A DNA stretch of 52,109 nt from Deltaproteobacteria bacterium RIFCSPHIGHO2_01_FULL_43_49 (GCA_001798075.1 MGRG01000011.1:136476-188584), one strand, 5' to 3'; counted from the first letter of the stretch, positions 41,170 to 49,319 are shown. Numbers and translations are program-made. Notes: a model not told the origin generated them from the letters alone.

Positions 41170-41531
41170 TGGAGTTTCTTTTTTTCAATATCGTCAAGCA
41201 ACTTGCGCAGCTCGACAATGTCGATCGGTTTGCGATAATGAATCCACTGTTTGGAAAAGTTGCCGAACTTTTTTTCAAGAACTTCGGTGCTAAACGCGCT
41301 GATAATCACCACAGGAATTTCCGGTGCCTGTTTGTCCAAAAAGTCTAGAACCACATCGCCATTGTCTTGGCCCATAAACATATCGAGCAAAATAATATCT
41401 GGTCTTTGAGCCTGAATGGCCTCAATGCCTTCTGAAGCCGAAGCTGCACAGGATATTTTGTGGGAGTCTTCTAAAGCTAGTTGGAGGCCGCTCCGAATTC
41501 CTTCTTCATCATCAATAACCAGTACCTGCAT
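41166..41531 (-). CDS. Single-domain response regulator (CheY-like)
   Basis: 121 aa from MQVLVIDDEEG at 41531, with AAGGAG placed 5 nt upstream; the longer reading lacks this. Receiver fold with the acidic pair DDE, phospho-acceptor Asp in ILLDMFMG, Ser in VIISAFS and Lys in HYRKPID. No output domain. Probably phosphorylated by HK3 and acting by protein contact or through a DHp-like relay. It is 44 nt from the S8 gene stop upstream and overlaps the MFS start by 4 nt. Confidence 0.93.
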   Translation of the reverse strand: MQVLVIDDEEGIRSGLQLALEDSHKISCAASASEGIEAIQAQRPDIILLDMFMGQDNGDVVLDFLDKQAPEIPVVIISAFSTEVLEKKFGNFSKQWIHYRKPIDIVELRKLLDDIEKKKLQ

Positions 41532-41575
41532 CGCGCTCCTTTTAAAATCCAGTTCCCCCAAAAAATCAAGATTTT

Positions 41576-44344
41576 TTAGCGCACCTGCGCCATATCTACC
41601 GGAATGACAGGGGGTTGATTGGGGTCATTAATCAGCTGGTACTCAATTAACCGTTTGACCGTTTCATAAGATATTCCGCCGACATAGGGCCTGCCAGGAA
41701 GGCTGAATTCCTGGGTGTTGTAGACCAGAGGGATTTTGCGAAGACTATTATCCGAGCTTTGGGCTATCCTGAATTCTGTGGGACATTGCACCACCCGGTC
41801 GTCTTTACCGTCGCCATCAAAGTCAGCCGCGAAGGGGTGACATTCAGGTCCGCCAAAAACGCCGTTTGGTTGAGGTTGGATAATGCTATAAATGCTTAGA
41901 TCAAATAATGACCAAAAAGAATTTGATGTTTTGATTCCAAGAGAAGCTGGATAAAAGTCGCCAGACACTGGTACTGAATCATTACCCCCAAATGGCATAT
42001 CTACTAAAGCGTCTTCGTAGTAATTTCCTTTGTTTCCTCCATCCAAATCCACTCCCCACCATTGTCCCGCATTGGGAACACCATCCGGGATTTTATAACT
42101 AATAAAAGCAGCTGTAGAACCGCCCGCATCTGCCACTGGCAAATACGCCCACCCAGGCGCAGCAGCCAATTCTGCTGATGTAAGATAGGTCACATTCAGG
42201 TCAAATGTTCCATAATCACTGTGATTGGGCCCACCGAAATCAATACTCCAAATGCCATCACTCTTTGCGACTGCCAAATCGATGTATCCATCTCCGTTAT
42301 AATCTCCAGGCACCGGCCTCCCATATTTTGCCAGTTTTACATCCCGATTGAGTTCGTCTTTGTAAGGTAGTTGAATTATCCAATCCCAGTTCGTGGTTCG
42401 AGGTCCGGGGTTCGAGGTGCGTAACAACTCGTTGTTTGTAAACTTGATATACCAAATACCGTTTTCTTTGTCATAGATGCTCAAGTCGGTGCGCCCATCA
42501 CTGTTGTAATCCTCCGCCACCGGCCAAACCCAACGCCCCCCTATGGGGGAAGTTCCAAGCTCCAAGTTCCAAGCTCCAAAATCATTTTTGGATGACAAAT
42601 CAATTTGCCAACGATCTTTCGTCCAATTCACAAGGTCTGCTTTTTGATCCCCATCAAAATCAAGTGTTTTGGCAATCTCAATGCCGGTCGGCCAAATGGC
42701 GCCCGCGGCGCAATCGTAATCGGATTGGGTGTAGTCAATATCAATGCAAGTAGGTTTGATGGATCCTTGACAAGAAGTCGGATCTTGCAGAAGCAACTCA
42801 ACTTGTGGTGGACCTACCTCTCGCACTTTGTACCCAAGGCTTCTGATATACTGATCCACTTCCTCCGGAATGGGGGTTCCATATCGCCAGCCCGGAGCAT
42901 GTTGATCCAGGTAAGTTTCTATCTCCTTTGTATCTCTCAACACACACTTTGCAGTTTCGGGACAATTTACATCGCTGACCTCGGGATGATGGTAGTTGCA
43001 AACGAGCTGCACACCTCTTTGACGCAACTCTCTTCTTCGATCTCCTTTGATCTCCGTGCCACTCGCAATTTCTGGAAAATCCCTTTGAATGCTGGCCCAA
43101 TAATCATCAAAAATATTTAAAGCCGCATCCATGCGGGGCTGTTTGCCAATATTGCAGCCATTTTCTCCTTCAGCCGGAACACCCGATTGGATTAAAATTT
43201 CGCGGATTTTTTCAGGAGTCAATTGTTTATAATTGCTTCCCATCTGTCGCATTGCATAACTTTGTAAAAGGGCAACTGTACCCGCAATGATTGCCCCCGC
43301 CGGAGAAGTTCCCCCAAAGGCATTAGTATAATAAACATTGGGGTCCCCTGTGTTTGGGTTGGACGGCCCATACCAGTCGAAGCCTTTACCAGGGTAGCTT
43401 GTTGTTACAACACCGGAGCCCCAGGCAAATAAATTAACGCGGCGACCGCAGTTGCCAAAAGGAGCTTTTTCATGATTGGCCCCCATTGAGGCACCCACCA
43501 TGATCGCGCCGGAATCCTGTCTGCTTAAATTGGGCCACCTCAAACCTTCCTCATTCGTCAAATACCTCGTTGTATCCATGTTGATATTGCCGTTGCCAGC
43601 CGGCAAAATTACAGGAACCCCCATGGCGGTTGCGATTTGATATGACTCAAAAGAATCGGGAAAAAATTCCAAGGAAACACATTCCGTTTGATCATCGTTG
43701 TTACAATGCAATGCAGAGCTTGGCCAGGTGCCAGGATTAGACGTTTGTTCTTCCACTAACCATGCAGAAGCACCTTTTCGAATAAAATCAGGTTCTCCAC
43801 CTCCTGGAGGAATACAGGTTTTGCTGTCCGGACTGATTCCGTCAATTCCATGTTCATTGTGCAATCCTATTAAAATGCCCATCACCATTGTGGCATGCGT
43901 ACTTGGCCCATCCCCCATACTGCATTGATGAACAGTAGCAGGAAAATCTTCATGTTTCCAATTTGGCTTTCCTTCTTCGTCTCCAATGTAAGTGTTTTGA
44001 CCTGTTATCCCCCTCATCCAAACCGCACGAATATTCAGATCATCTAGATATCCTTGATTGCCTGTCAAGTCAGGTACGGAATTAATGCCAGGAAAACTGG
44101 ATTTCATTCTTGGATAGATCATTTCAAACAACGGCTCTTTGACAAGTTTTATCAAAAGCTCTTTGGCTTTTGTTCTGTCGGGCTCGGCTATCACAAGATG
44201 CCTTCGCAAATCCGGCAAAGACTTGCCAACAACCACTTCGAGTCTTTTCCGCTCTCTTTCCACCAAAACCGGATCGCCAAATTGATTTTTGAATAAAAGA
44301 GTGGGGTAGCGATCTTTTAGTTGAGACAAAGAATCAAAAAATTT
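41576..44344 (-). pseudogene. S8 peptidase/FG-GAP gene copy 3, 3' part, cut off by the transposon
   Basis: About 920 codons of the mature protein: Asp region GDEEGKPNWKHEDF, His in THATMVMGI (Ala replaces the usual Gly after His), Asn in PAGNGN, Ser in GGTSPAG, then four Asp-rich FG-GAP loops. The signal peptide and first part are at 46248-46478, on the other side of the 1895-bp insertion. Removing the element and one target copy restores the reading LKFFDSLSQL in frame. A truncated product could start in the transposon end but would lack a signal. Confidence 0.85.
44337..44344. repeat. Target-site duplication, left (AAAAATTT)
   Basis: Eight bases identical to 46240-46247 across the element. 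The length fits IS1595-family transposition. Confidence 0.9.
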
Positions 44345-44376
44345 CGGAAGTATGTACTTAGCGCACAAAATAACTC

Positions 44377-44403
44377 TTGACAAGTATGTGCGTTATGTAT
44401 AAT
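44377..44403 (+). promoter_or_regulatory. Transposase promoter
   Basis: TTGACA (44377-44382) and TATAAT (44398-44403) with a short 15-bp spacer, ending 9 nt before the transposase ATG. The very short leader leaves no room for a strong ribosome site, which would keep transposase output low. Confidence 0.6.
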
Positions 44404-44412
44404 AATTAGGCC

Positions 44413-45384
44413 ATGAAAACAAAGCAACACAAAGTAGGTGAGAATAAATCAGAAGTCCTAAAGGCCCTTCCAATCGCCTGTATGGATGAAACCAAAGCGG
44501 TTGAGTTTATAGAGGCTCAAAGATGGGGTGAAATCCCTTGTTGTCCCCATTGTGGAGGTAAAGAAGTTTCACAGATGAAAGATAAAGATGGAAATCGAAA
44601 CGAGCGGTTTTTATGGCGTTGTGCTAACTGCCAAAAAAGCAAGGCCAAGCAATCTCAATTTACTGTCCGTGTAGGGACTGTTTTTGAGTCCAGTCGGATA
44701 CCTCTTAAGTATTGGTGCTATGTTTTTTGGCGTGCCTGTACTTCCAAAAAAGGCGTGAGTGCTTTAGAAATTCAAAGGCAAACAGGTCTTTCTTATAAAT
44801 CGGCTTTGTTTCTTTTACACCGAATCCGTTATGCAATGGCCCCAGAAAATGTTGAATTGTTGAAAGGAACTGTAGAAGTCGACGAAACCTATGTTGGCGG
44901 TAAGCCTAGATATAGAGGCAATAATAAGCGAGGACGTGGAACAAAAAAGCAACCCGTTCTTGCAATGGTTGAACGTGGCGGCAATGTTAAAGCGCATGTC
45001 ATTCCTAACGTAAGCGGCAAAACTCTTAAAACAGCTATTAGAGAAAGTGTTGATAAGTCTTCTCGAATTATGACTGACGAAAACCCTTCTTATAATGGCT
45101 TGCATGATTTTGCTGGGGGTCATCATCCAATCAATCATAGCCTTAATGAATATGTCCGAGGCGACATCACTACAAACACAGTTGAGTCATTCTTTGCCAT
45201 TGTGAAACGTGGTATCAATGGGGTTTATCACTGCGTGAGCAAAAAGCACTTGCACCGCTATCTTTCAGAATTTGAATTTCGCTATAATCACAGGAAGTTA
45301 GAGGATGGCGAAAGGGTGGTTGCTCTTATTAAAAACACACAAGGAAAACGGTTACTTTACAGAGAGCCAGTAAGTTTAAATTGA
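44413..45384 (+). CDS. IS1595-family transposase
   Basis: 323 aa. An N-terminal zinc ribbon (CCPHCGG at 43-49 and CANC at 70-73) binds the transposon ends. The DDE/DDN-type catalytic core (ISXO2-like) has VEVDETYVGGK (Asp157), MTDENPSYNGL (Asp222) and TNTVESFFAIVKRGI (Asn255/Glu258), followed by HLHRYLSEFEFRYNHR. Length and motifs are complete, so the element may still move. It catalyses cut-and-paste or copy transposition with 8-bp target copies. Confidence 0.95.
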   Translation: MKTKQHKVGENKSEVLKALPIACMDETKAVEFIEAQRWGEIPCCPHCGGKEVSQMKDKDGNRNERFLWRCANCQKSKAKQSQFTVRVGTVFESSRIPLKYWCYVFWRACTSKKGVSALEIQRQTGLSYKSALFLLHRIRYAMAPENVELLKGTVEVDETYVGGKPRYRGNNKRGRGTKKQPVLAMVERGGNVKAHVIPNVSGKTLKTAIRESVDKSSRIMTDENPSYNGLHDFAGGHHPINHSLNEYVRGDITTNTVESFFAIVKRGINGVYHCVSKKHLHRYLSEFEFRYNHRKLEDGERVVALIKNTQGKRLLYREPVSLN

Positions 45385-45423
45385 CGGGTATTACGATTGA
45401 TATATAGTCAGAAATAAGAAATG

Positions 45424-45513
45424 TGGGAGTAGCGGGATTTGAACCCGCAAAGGGTGTTAGAGACCCTAGTAGATTCCAAGTCTACAGCGTTTACCGTGTT
45501 TCGCCATACTCCC
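45424..45513 (-). tRNA. Class II tRNA, leucine-type body with UGG (proline) anticodon
   Basis: 90 nt. Acceptor GGGAGTA/TACTCCC (7 bp), discriminator A, U8-G9, D stem GCG/CGC with GG in the loop, anticodon stem GTAGA/TCTAC around CTTGGAA, giving anticodon TGG, a long variable arm AGGGT/ACCCT, and T arm GCGGG-TTCAAAT-CCCGC. Two unpaired bases between the variable stem and T stem and A73 are leucine-type features; serine tRNAs usually have one and G73. Pro tRNAs are class I with C1-G72, while this has G1-C72. CCA is not encoded. Flanks extend the acceptor complementarity (GAAAT...ATTTC). Confidence 0.88.
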
Positions 45514-45550
45514 ACCATTTCTTAGGCGGGGAACCTAGCGTTCCCCGTTT

Positions 45551-45976
45551 TTACTTGAACATCTGCTTTACGTTACCTTCCTCTTTCTTCATCGTTAGTA
45601 AACCGAAAGTATTTGGTGCATCCTTATAAAAAGTGCGCCCCTCCTCCGAATAGCGATTTAATGAACCAACAATTGAAGCCTTATTTGCCCTCGTCAATTC
45701 CTTCCCCAGTGCTTTCAAAATTTCATCGGCGTGCATGGGTTTTCCGCTTGATTTTATAATGTCTCTAGCGTGAGCTAATTCACTTCCTTCCCGTAAAGGC
45801 CTTTCTTGATTTGGTTTATTAGATTGTGGAACTTTTTTGCGTACATCTTCAATCAATTCAAGTTGAGCTAAGATTTTATCGAGTTCTTTTTGAGCCGTAG
45901 CAATGGTAGCCTCGAAAGCCTCTTTCTCAGATTGCAGTTTTTTTTCTTTTTTCGTAAGCTCTGTTTCGTAACTCAT
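45551..45976 (-). CDS. HARE-HTH-like passenger protein of the transposon
   Basis: 141 aa from the ATG at 45976. Residues 1-50 form a charged coiled coil (KKEKKLQSEKEAFEAT); residues about 75-135 read HARDIIKSSGKPMHADEILKALG...YSEEGRTFYKDAPNTFGLL, matching the HARE-HTH winged-helix pattern found in RNA polymerase delta, ASXL and restriction-associated proteins. It may bind DNA, for example the element's ends, or modulate transcription. No strong ribosome site is visible. It is divergent from the 48-codon ORF. Confidence 0.7.
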   Translation of the reverse strand: MSYETELTKKEKKLQSEKEAFEATIATAQKELDKILAQLELIEDVRKKVPQSNKPNQERPLREGSELAHARDIIKSSGKPMHADEILKALGKELTRANKASIVGSLNRYSEEGRTFYKDAPNTFGLLTMKKEEGNVKQMFK

Positions 45977-46030
45977 GGTTTGCACAGGTAGCACAAGCCA
46001 GAATATATGCAAGGACGAAAAATACAAAAC

Positions 46031-46177
46031 ATGAACGATATGGATAAAAAAGGGGTGGGGCCAAAGGAAACTCGCCTTAAAATCAAAGGCTTAGAATGGG
46101 ACAAGGCCATCAAGAAAGCTCTTGATAAAAAACGGCCTGAAAAGGACTGGCCCAAGATGGACAAGAAATCAAAATAA
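46031..46177 (+). CDS. Small basic passenger ORF of the transposon
   Basis: 48 codons (an in-frame ATG at 46007 would add eight). The product is Lys-rich with KETRLKIKGLEWDKAIKKAL and RPEKDWPKMDKK. I recall similar short basic proteins beside transposases of this type but cannot confirm it here. AAGGA lies 15 nt upstream, rather far. It ends 40 nt before the right inverted repeat. Confidence 0.5.
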   Translation: MNDMDKKGVGPKETRLKIKGLEWDKAIKKALDKKRPEKDWPKMDKKSK

Positions 46178-46239
46178 AAATGGTTTGTTTTGAGATAGGA
46201 AGACTCGTAAACTGGCTGTGCGTTAACTACATACTTCCG

Positions 46240-46247
46240 AAAAATTT
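46240..46247. repeat. Target-site duplication, right (AAAAATTT)
   Basis: Matches 44337-44344 exactly. Confidence 0.9.
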
Positions 46248-46478
46248 TAATGTAAGGGCTATCTCACCTTTATAGTTTGGAGAATCGATTGCTTTAACAA
46301 AATCGTTCAAAGTTCCAGGTTCGAGGTTCCAGGTTCCGGTGGGGGAATTATCGGGTTGAGTATTGTTTTCGGAGGGTGTGAAAATATTTTGACTATTTGG
46401 CAGTAAACTTTGCCCCCCACCACAGCCCACCAAAACAGAGAACATCACACTTAGAACAGTAAACGTCTTTTGATTCAT
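46248..46478 (-). pseudogene. S8 peptidase gene copy 3, 5' part
   Basis: The first 77 codons: a signal peptide with lipobox (SVLVGC), GGGQSLLPNSQNIFTPSENN shared with copies 1 and 2, a heptamer-coded GTWNLEPGT segment, then IDSPNYKGEIALTLK. Reading continues a few codons into the transposon and stops. A short lipoprotein could still be exported. Promoter and leader are intact (46504-46559). Confidence 0.85.
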
Positions 46479-46503
46479 CCCTTACCCCTTATCCTGACTC
46501 CGC

Positions 46504-46559
46504 AATTTATTCCTGTGACAAACTGTGTCAATCCTTTTATCGACCGTCGGATAAAAAGG
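46504..46559 (-). promoter_or_regulatory. Promoter and dyad of S8 gene 3
   Basis: On the minus strand TTGACA-16 bp-TAAATT (46526-46531, 46504-46509), preceded by the dyad CCTTTTTATCCGAC / GTCGATAAAAGG (46533-46559). Almost base for base the block upstream of S8 gene 1. Confidence 0.6.
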
Positions 46560-46614
46560 TTGCTTATCCAAAAGGAAAATATATCTAACTAATTGGAATA
46601 TAAAGAGATATTAT

Positions 46615-46635
46615 AAAAGGCGTCCGACGCCTTTT
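46615..46635. repeat. 21-bp palindrome, copy 4; possible bidirectional terminator
   Basis: Perfect AAGGCGTCCGACGCCTT core with AA/TT, between the S8 gene 3 promoter and the matrixin gene. Confidence 0.7.
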
Positions 46636-46655
46636 AAGAAAAAGAAGCTTAGAAC

Positions 46656-46697
46656 TACCTAGCACTTTGCTACCACGTACTGAGCTACCACGTACCG
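46656..46697. repeat. 15-bp unit repeat, copy 4
   Basis: Units TACGTGGTAGC(T/A)(C/A)AGT, read on the minus strand, directly after the matrixin stop codon. Confidence 0.7.
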
Positions 46698-46698
46698 G

Positions 46699-48264
46699 TT
46701 AACGTTTAAGAGTTTTTAAGGAAAAACTCTTTGAAGGGGGTAGGGATTTTTTTGCTCGAATAAGAATCAAAACAAACATGGGTGATATCAACGCAAACAA
46801 ATTGAGTGGAGACGAATGCGTTGGTTGCAGTGTGCAGCCGCCACCGCCGCTGTCCCCTCCTCCCCCTGCGTTGGAGTCCGTCGAGGCTGAAACATCGGAT
46901 TCTGAATTATTAGGAACAGTGGTGGGAGCAGGAACAGGAACAGGAACAGAAGAAGAAGTTGGATCAACTATAGGATCAGAGTCTACAGAGAAAGGTGTTT
47001 CCAAGTCAGGAGGGGTTTCAGGAACAGGGGTAGTGGATATCGGTTTTGGAATACCCAACAATTGCTCGTAATCTGTCGCATCAGTTTGACAACGATTGTA
47101 AGGGCCTGCCTTAAGTACGTTTTTTATTTCAGAATCGGGAGGCAGCGTAAAAACAGGCACGAGGACATTTCCGCTGGTCCCGGGAGAAGCCAATGTTACG
47201 TTAACACCCGTCGTAACTTGATTTGCATTGACGGTGACAGTATCAAACGCCAGCGGGTCTTCTATTGTTGCGTCGTTTTCATTAAAAAACTCTCCTGGAA
47301 CCATTGCGTTGAGCATTTGACCATTAACATTGTCAAAAGTGAGAAAATAATTTCCTGCCGGCAAACTGGGGAGGTAAAAACTTCCACTGCACACGCTGTT
47401 TTGATCACATTTTAACAAACTCCATGTTTGAAAAGTTTCACAAAAGGGGTCTGCTACTTCGCGGGCTGTTACACTGACCCAAACCGATCCGACCCCACTA
47501 TTAAGAGTAATTGCTCCCTCTATTGCGTTCGGTAATTCGTTAACATTCTTTGGATATAAATAAGATATGGAAGCGATGTCATCGGGATGCAGTAGGGTCG
47601 GATTAATATAAGATATTGGTGCCATGACGGTTTCTGAATTGTCGAAAATAAGGTATAGTCCAGCAAAGTGGCTTAAACCCAAAATATGACCTAGCTCATG
47701 CAGCGTTGTATGTATTACTCCTCTCAATTGGCGTGAGGAATTTGCCGTGTCATCGGGGTTATATATTGTGCCATCCAGAACAATGATCGTTCGTGTGAAA
47801 AACTGGGGGCCATTATTGGTGATGGCGACACAACGCGTAAATGCCAGTCCCCATGTTTGAGGATTTGAGTTGAGACTCTCTAAAATACTGCGATCGGAAT
47901 CAAATATAACAATGAGGGGTTCACTCACATAGGAAGAATCATTGGTCGGATTTTCGCAAGGCATCTCTAAATATTTTTGAAAATTCTCAGCGGTAACATC
48001 CTCGGTCAAAGTTCCATTGAATTCGAATTGAACTGCGGCGGCTTCTTCCCACTTTCCCATCATCAATTGCAAAATTTTCAGAGCTTGCTCATGTGAAAGT
48101 TGTCCCAATGATCCAGGATCCACACGGTATTTTATGCTGTTGGGGTTGATAATACCTATCGGTTTATTTATGCGCGTATTATGATAGAGGTAATCGACAG
48201 CGTGAGCATTCTGTTTGCCATAAGCAAAGAATAATACCAGTAGGGCTGTAAAAATTCTTTTCAT
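46699..48264 (-). CDS. Matrixin-like zinc metalloprotease with sorting tail
   Basis: 521 aa. Signal peptide (1-22). The metzincin motif HELGHILGLSH (about 188-198) gives three zinc His and the catalytic Glu; a Met-turn (TVMAPISY) follows. A beta-sandwich-like middle and an acidic Ser/Pro/Thr linker lead to GGGGDSGGGGC, a hydrophobic helix and IRAKK, another Gly-Cys sorting tail. The last 16 residues are encoded by DNA that in the +1 frame reads SKKIPTPFKEFF, the end of a REC2 domain, so the 3' end is chimeric. It overlaps the VWA gene by 4 nt. Confidence 0.85.
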   Translation of the reverse strand: MKRIFTALLVLFFAYGKQNAHAVDYLYHNTRINKPIGIINPNSIKYRVDPGSLGQLSHEQALKILQLMMGKWEEAAAVQFEFNGTLTEDVTAENFQKYLEMPCENPTNDSSYVSEPLIVIFDSDRSILESLNSNPQTWGLAFTRCVAITNNGPQFFTRTIIVLDGTIYNPDDTANSSRQLRGVIHTTLHELGHILGLSHFAGLYLIFDNSETVMAPISYINPTLLHPDDIASISYLYPKNVNELPNAIEGAITLNSGVGSVWVSVTAREVADPFCETFQTWSLLKCDQNSVCSGSFYLPSLPAGNYFLTFDNVNGQMLNAMVPGEFFNENDATIEDPLAFDTVTVNANQVTTGVNVTLASPGTSGNVLVPVFTLPPDSEIKNVLKAGPYNRCQTDATDYEQLLGIPKPISTTPVPETPPDLETPFSVDSDPIVDPTSSSVPVPVPAPTTVPNNSESDVSASTDSNAGGGGDSGGGGCTLQPTHSSPLNLFALISPMFVLILIRAKKSLPPSKSFSLKTLKR

Positions 48265-49178
48265 TCCAGTGAAACTTCCAAAACAGGTTGCAGAATTTCG
48301 CCTTGTTCGCGAATGTCGTGTAGGACTCGTCCATTGGTTTTTTGGGCCACCTCGGAAAAATCTTCATCGACACTACCCCCTGTCAAAACAACATCAATCG
48401 GGTTTTTAGCGATTCCGATTTGTTCCAAAAATTTCTTGAAAGAAGTTTTGCTTTTATTGTCTTTGCCATCGGTCAAAACATAAATTTCTTCGTTCGGGTT
48501 CTTTGCAATGAGGGCGATCAAATTATCATAAAGAGCTGTGTCCCCCTGGGGCTTTACGAATTCTAAATCCTTTAGGCTAATCTCTCTTAAGGAACCCCTG
48601 CCCGAAAAAGAATAAAGACTTTCGAATTGGATATTGGAATCTTTTAAGCCTCTCAAGGTATTTAATTTCTTTTTGCCACTCATGGAGCCAGAGATGTCTA
48701 TCAACCCAATTACCGGATTGTTAAAACGGGTTTGTTGTAATTTTTTAAAAGTTTGATCAATGCGCCACGTTGTGAATCCCGCTTTTAAGTCGGGTTTTGC
48801 CAAGGTCAGTTGGCCATCCCTTCCCATAGCATCGAATTTTTCGGAGGGGAGCCCAGCTAGGGCCAATAAATTCCCTGTCCTGCCATCCTGCGGCGATGTC
48901 AGTTTCAAAGAAACAGGGAGATCCTTGTTACGAAACGGTTTCAGGGCGTTCCAGCAAGGATAAGGTTTTCTAGTCTTTGAATGCCGATGTTCCAAAACAC
49001 GTTTAATGGCCAAAAGTTTTCCTTCTTCCCAAGCCGCTTTGGCATATGGAGTTTTGAACTGTAGATATCCCAATGTCGTCGGCTTTGTTGAAATTTGAGG
49101 TGATTTGGAGAAACTCTCTTGGTGGGCATAGCCAATTAATATAAGCCCCAGGACGATTAAAAATGTTGTTCTTTTCAT
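48261..49178 (-). CDS. VWA-domain secreted protein
   Basis: 305 aa with a Sec signal (about 1-22). The von Willebrand A domain (about 140-290) has an intact MIDAS: DISGS, the Thr in QGDTALYD and Asp in LTDGKDN, so it should bind a divalent ion and a protein ligand. Translationally coupled to the matrixin by 4-nt overlap, suggesting that the two secreted proteins act together, for example as adhesin and protease. No sorting tail is visible on this one. A promoter would lie in 49179-49260. Confidence 0.85.
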   Translation of the reverse strand: MKRTTFLIVLGLILIGYAHQESFSKSPQISTKPTTLGYLQFKTPYAKAAWEEGKLLAIKRVLEHRHSKTRKPYPCWNALKPFRNKDLPVSLKLTSPQDGRTGNLLALAGLPSEKFDAMGRDGQLTLAKPDLKAGFTTWRIDQTFKKLQQTRFNNPVIGLIDISGSMSGKKKLNTLRGLKDSNIQFESLYSFSGRGSLREISLKDLEFVKPQGDTALYDNLIALIAKNPNEEIYVLTDGKDNKSKTSFKKFLEQIGIAKNPIDVVLTGGSVDEDFSEVAQKTNGRVLHDIREQGEILQPVLEVSLE

Positions 49179-49298
49179 AGTGATTATCCTTTCTACAGGG
49201 GTGTAAGCAATTTTGATGCCAACCAGAAGTGCCTTATTTTATTGATAAAGAGGAAGATTGAACTATTTTGAGACAAGGTGTTGCAATATTGATATATT

Positions 49299-49319
49299 AA
49301 AAGGCGTCCGACGCCTTTT
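49299..49319. repeat. 21-bp palindrome, copy 5; possible bidirectional terminator
   Basis: Perfect copy between the VWA and FecR genes. A Ser/Thr kinase 3' fragment starts at its right edge, as at 28808. Confidence 0.7.

Larger units (their letters stand above)
44345..46239 (+). mobile_element. IS1595-type transposon with passenger genes and a tRNA
   Basis: 1895 bp bounded by 23-bp inverted repeats (CGGAAGTATGTA start; two mismatches) at 44345-44367 and 46217-46239, with exact 8-bp target copies outside. Contents: transposase (+), class II tRNA (-), HARE-HTH-like gene (-), and a 48-codon basic ORF (+). Simple IS1595 elements are shorter, so roughly half of this one is cargo. Intact ends and target copies show a recent insertion into the S8 gene. 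Confidence 0.92.

Noticed and set aside
45424-45513. Ordinary tRNA-Ser(GGA) with a shifted anticodon
   Set aside because: Reading GGA would require breaking the perfect GTAGA/TCTAC stem or an off-centre loop. A73 and two unpaired bases after the variable arm also disfavour serine.
45422-45515. An allo-tRNA with a 9-bp acceptor stem
   Set aside because: GTGGGAGTA/TACTCCCAC could pair over 9 bp, but then the acceptor plus 5-bp T stem would total 14 bp. Shifting the start by two bases gives a normal 7/5 tRNA with U8-G9 in place.
46031-46177. Antitoxin or toxin partner of the HARE-HTH gene
   Set aside because: The genes are divergent, do not overlap and match no toxin-antitoxin family I can name, so no such claim is made.
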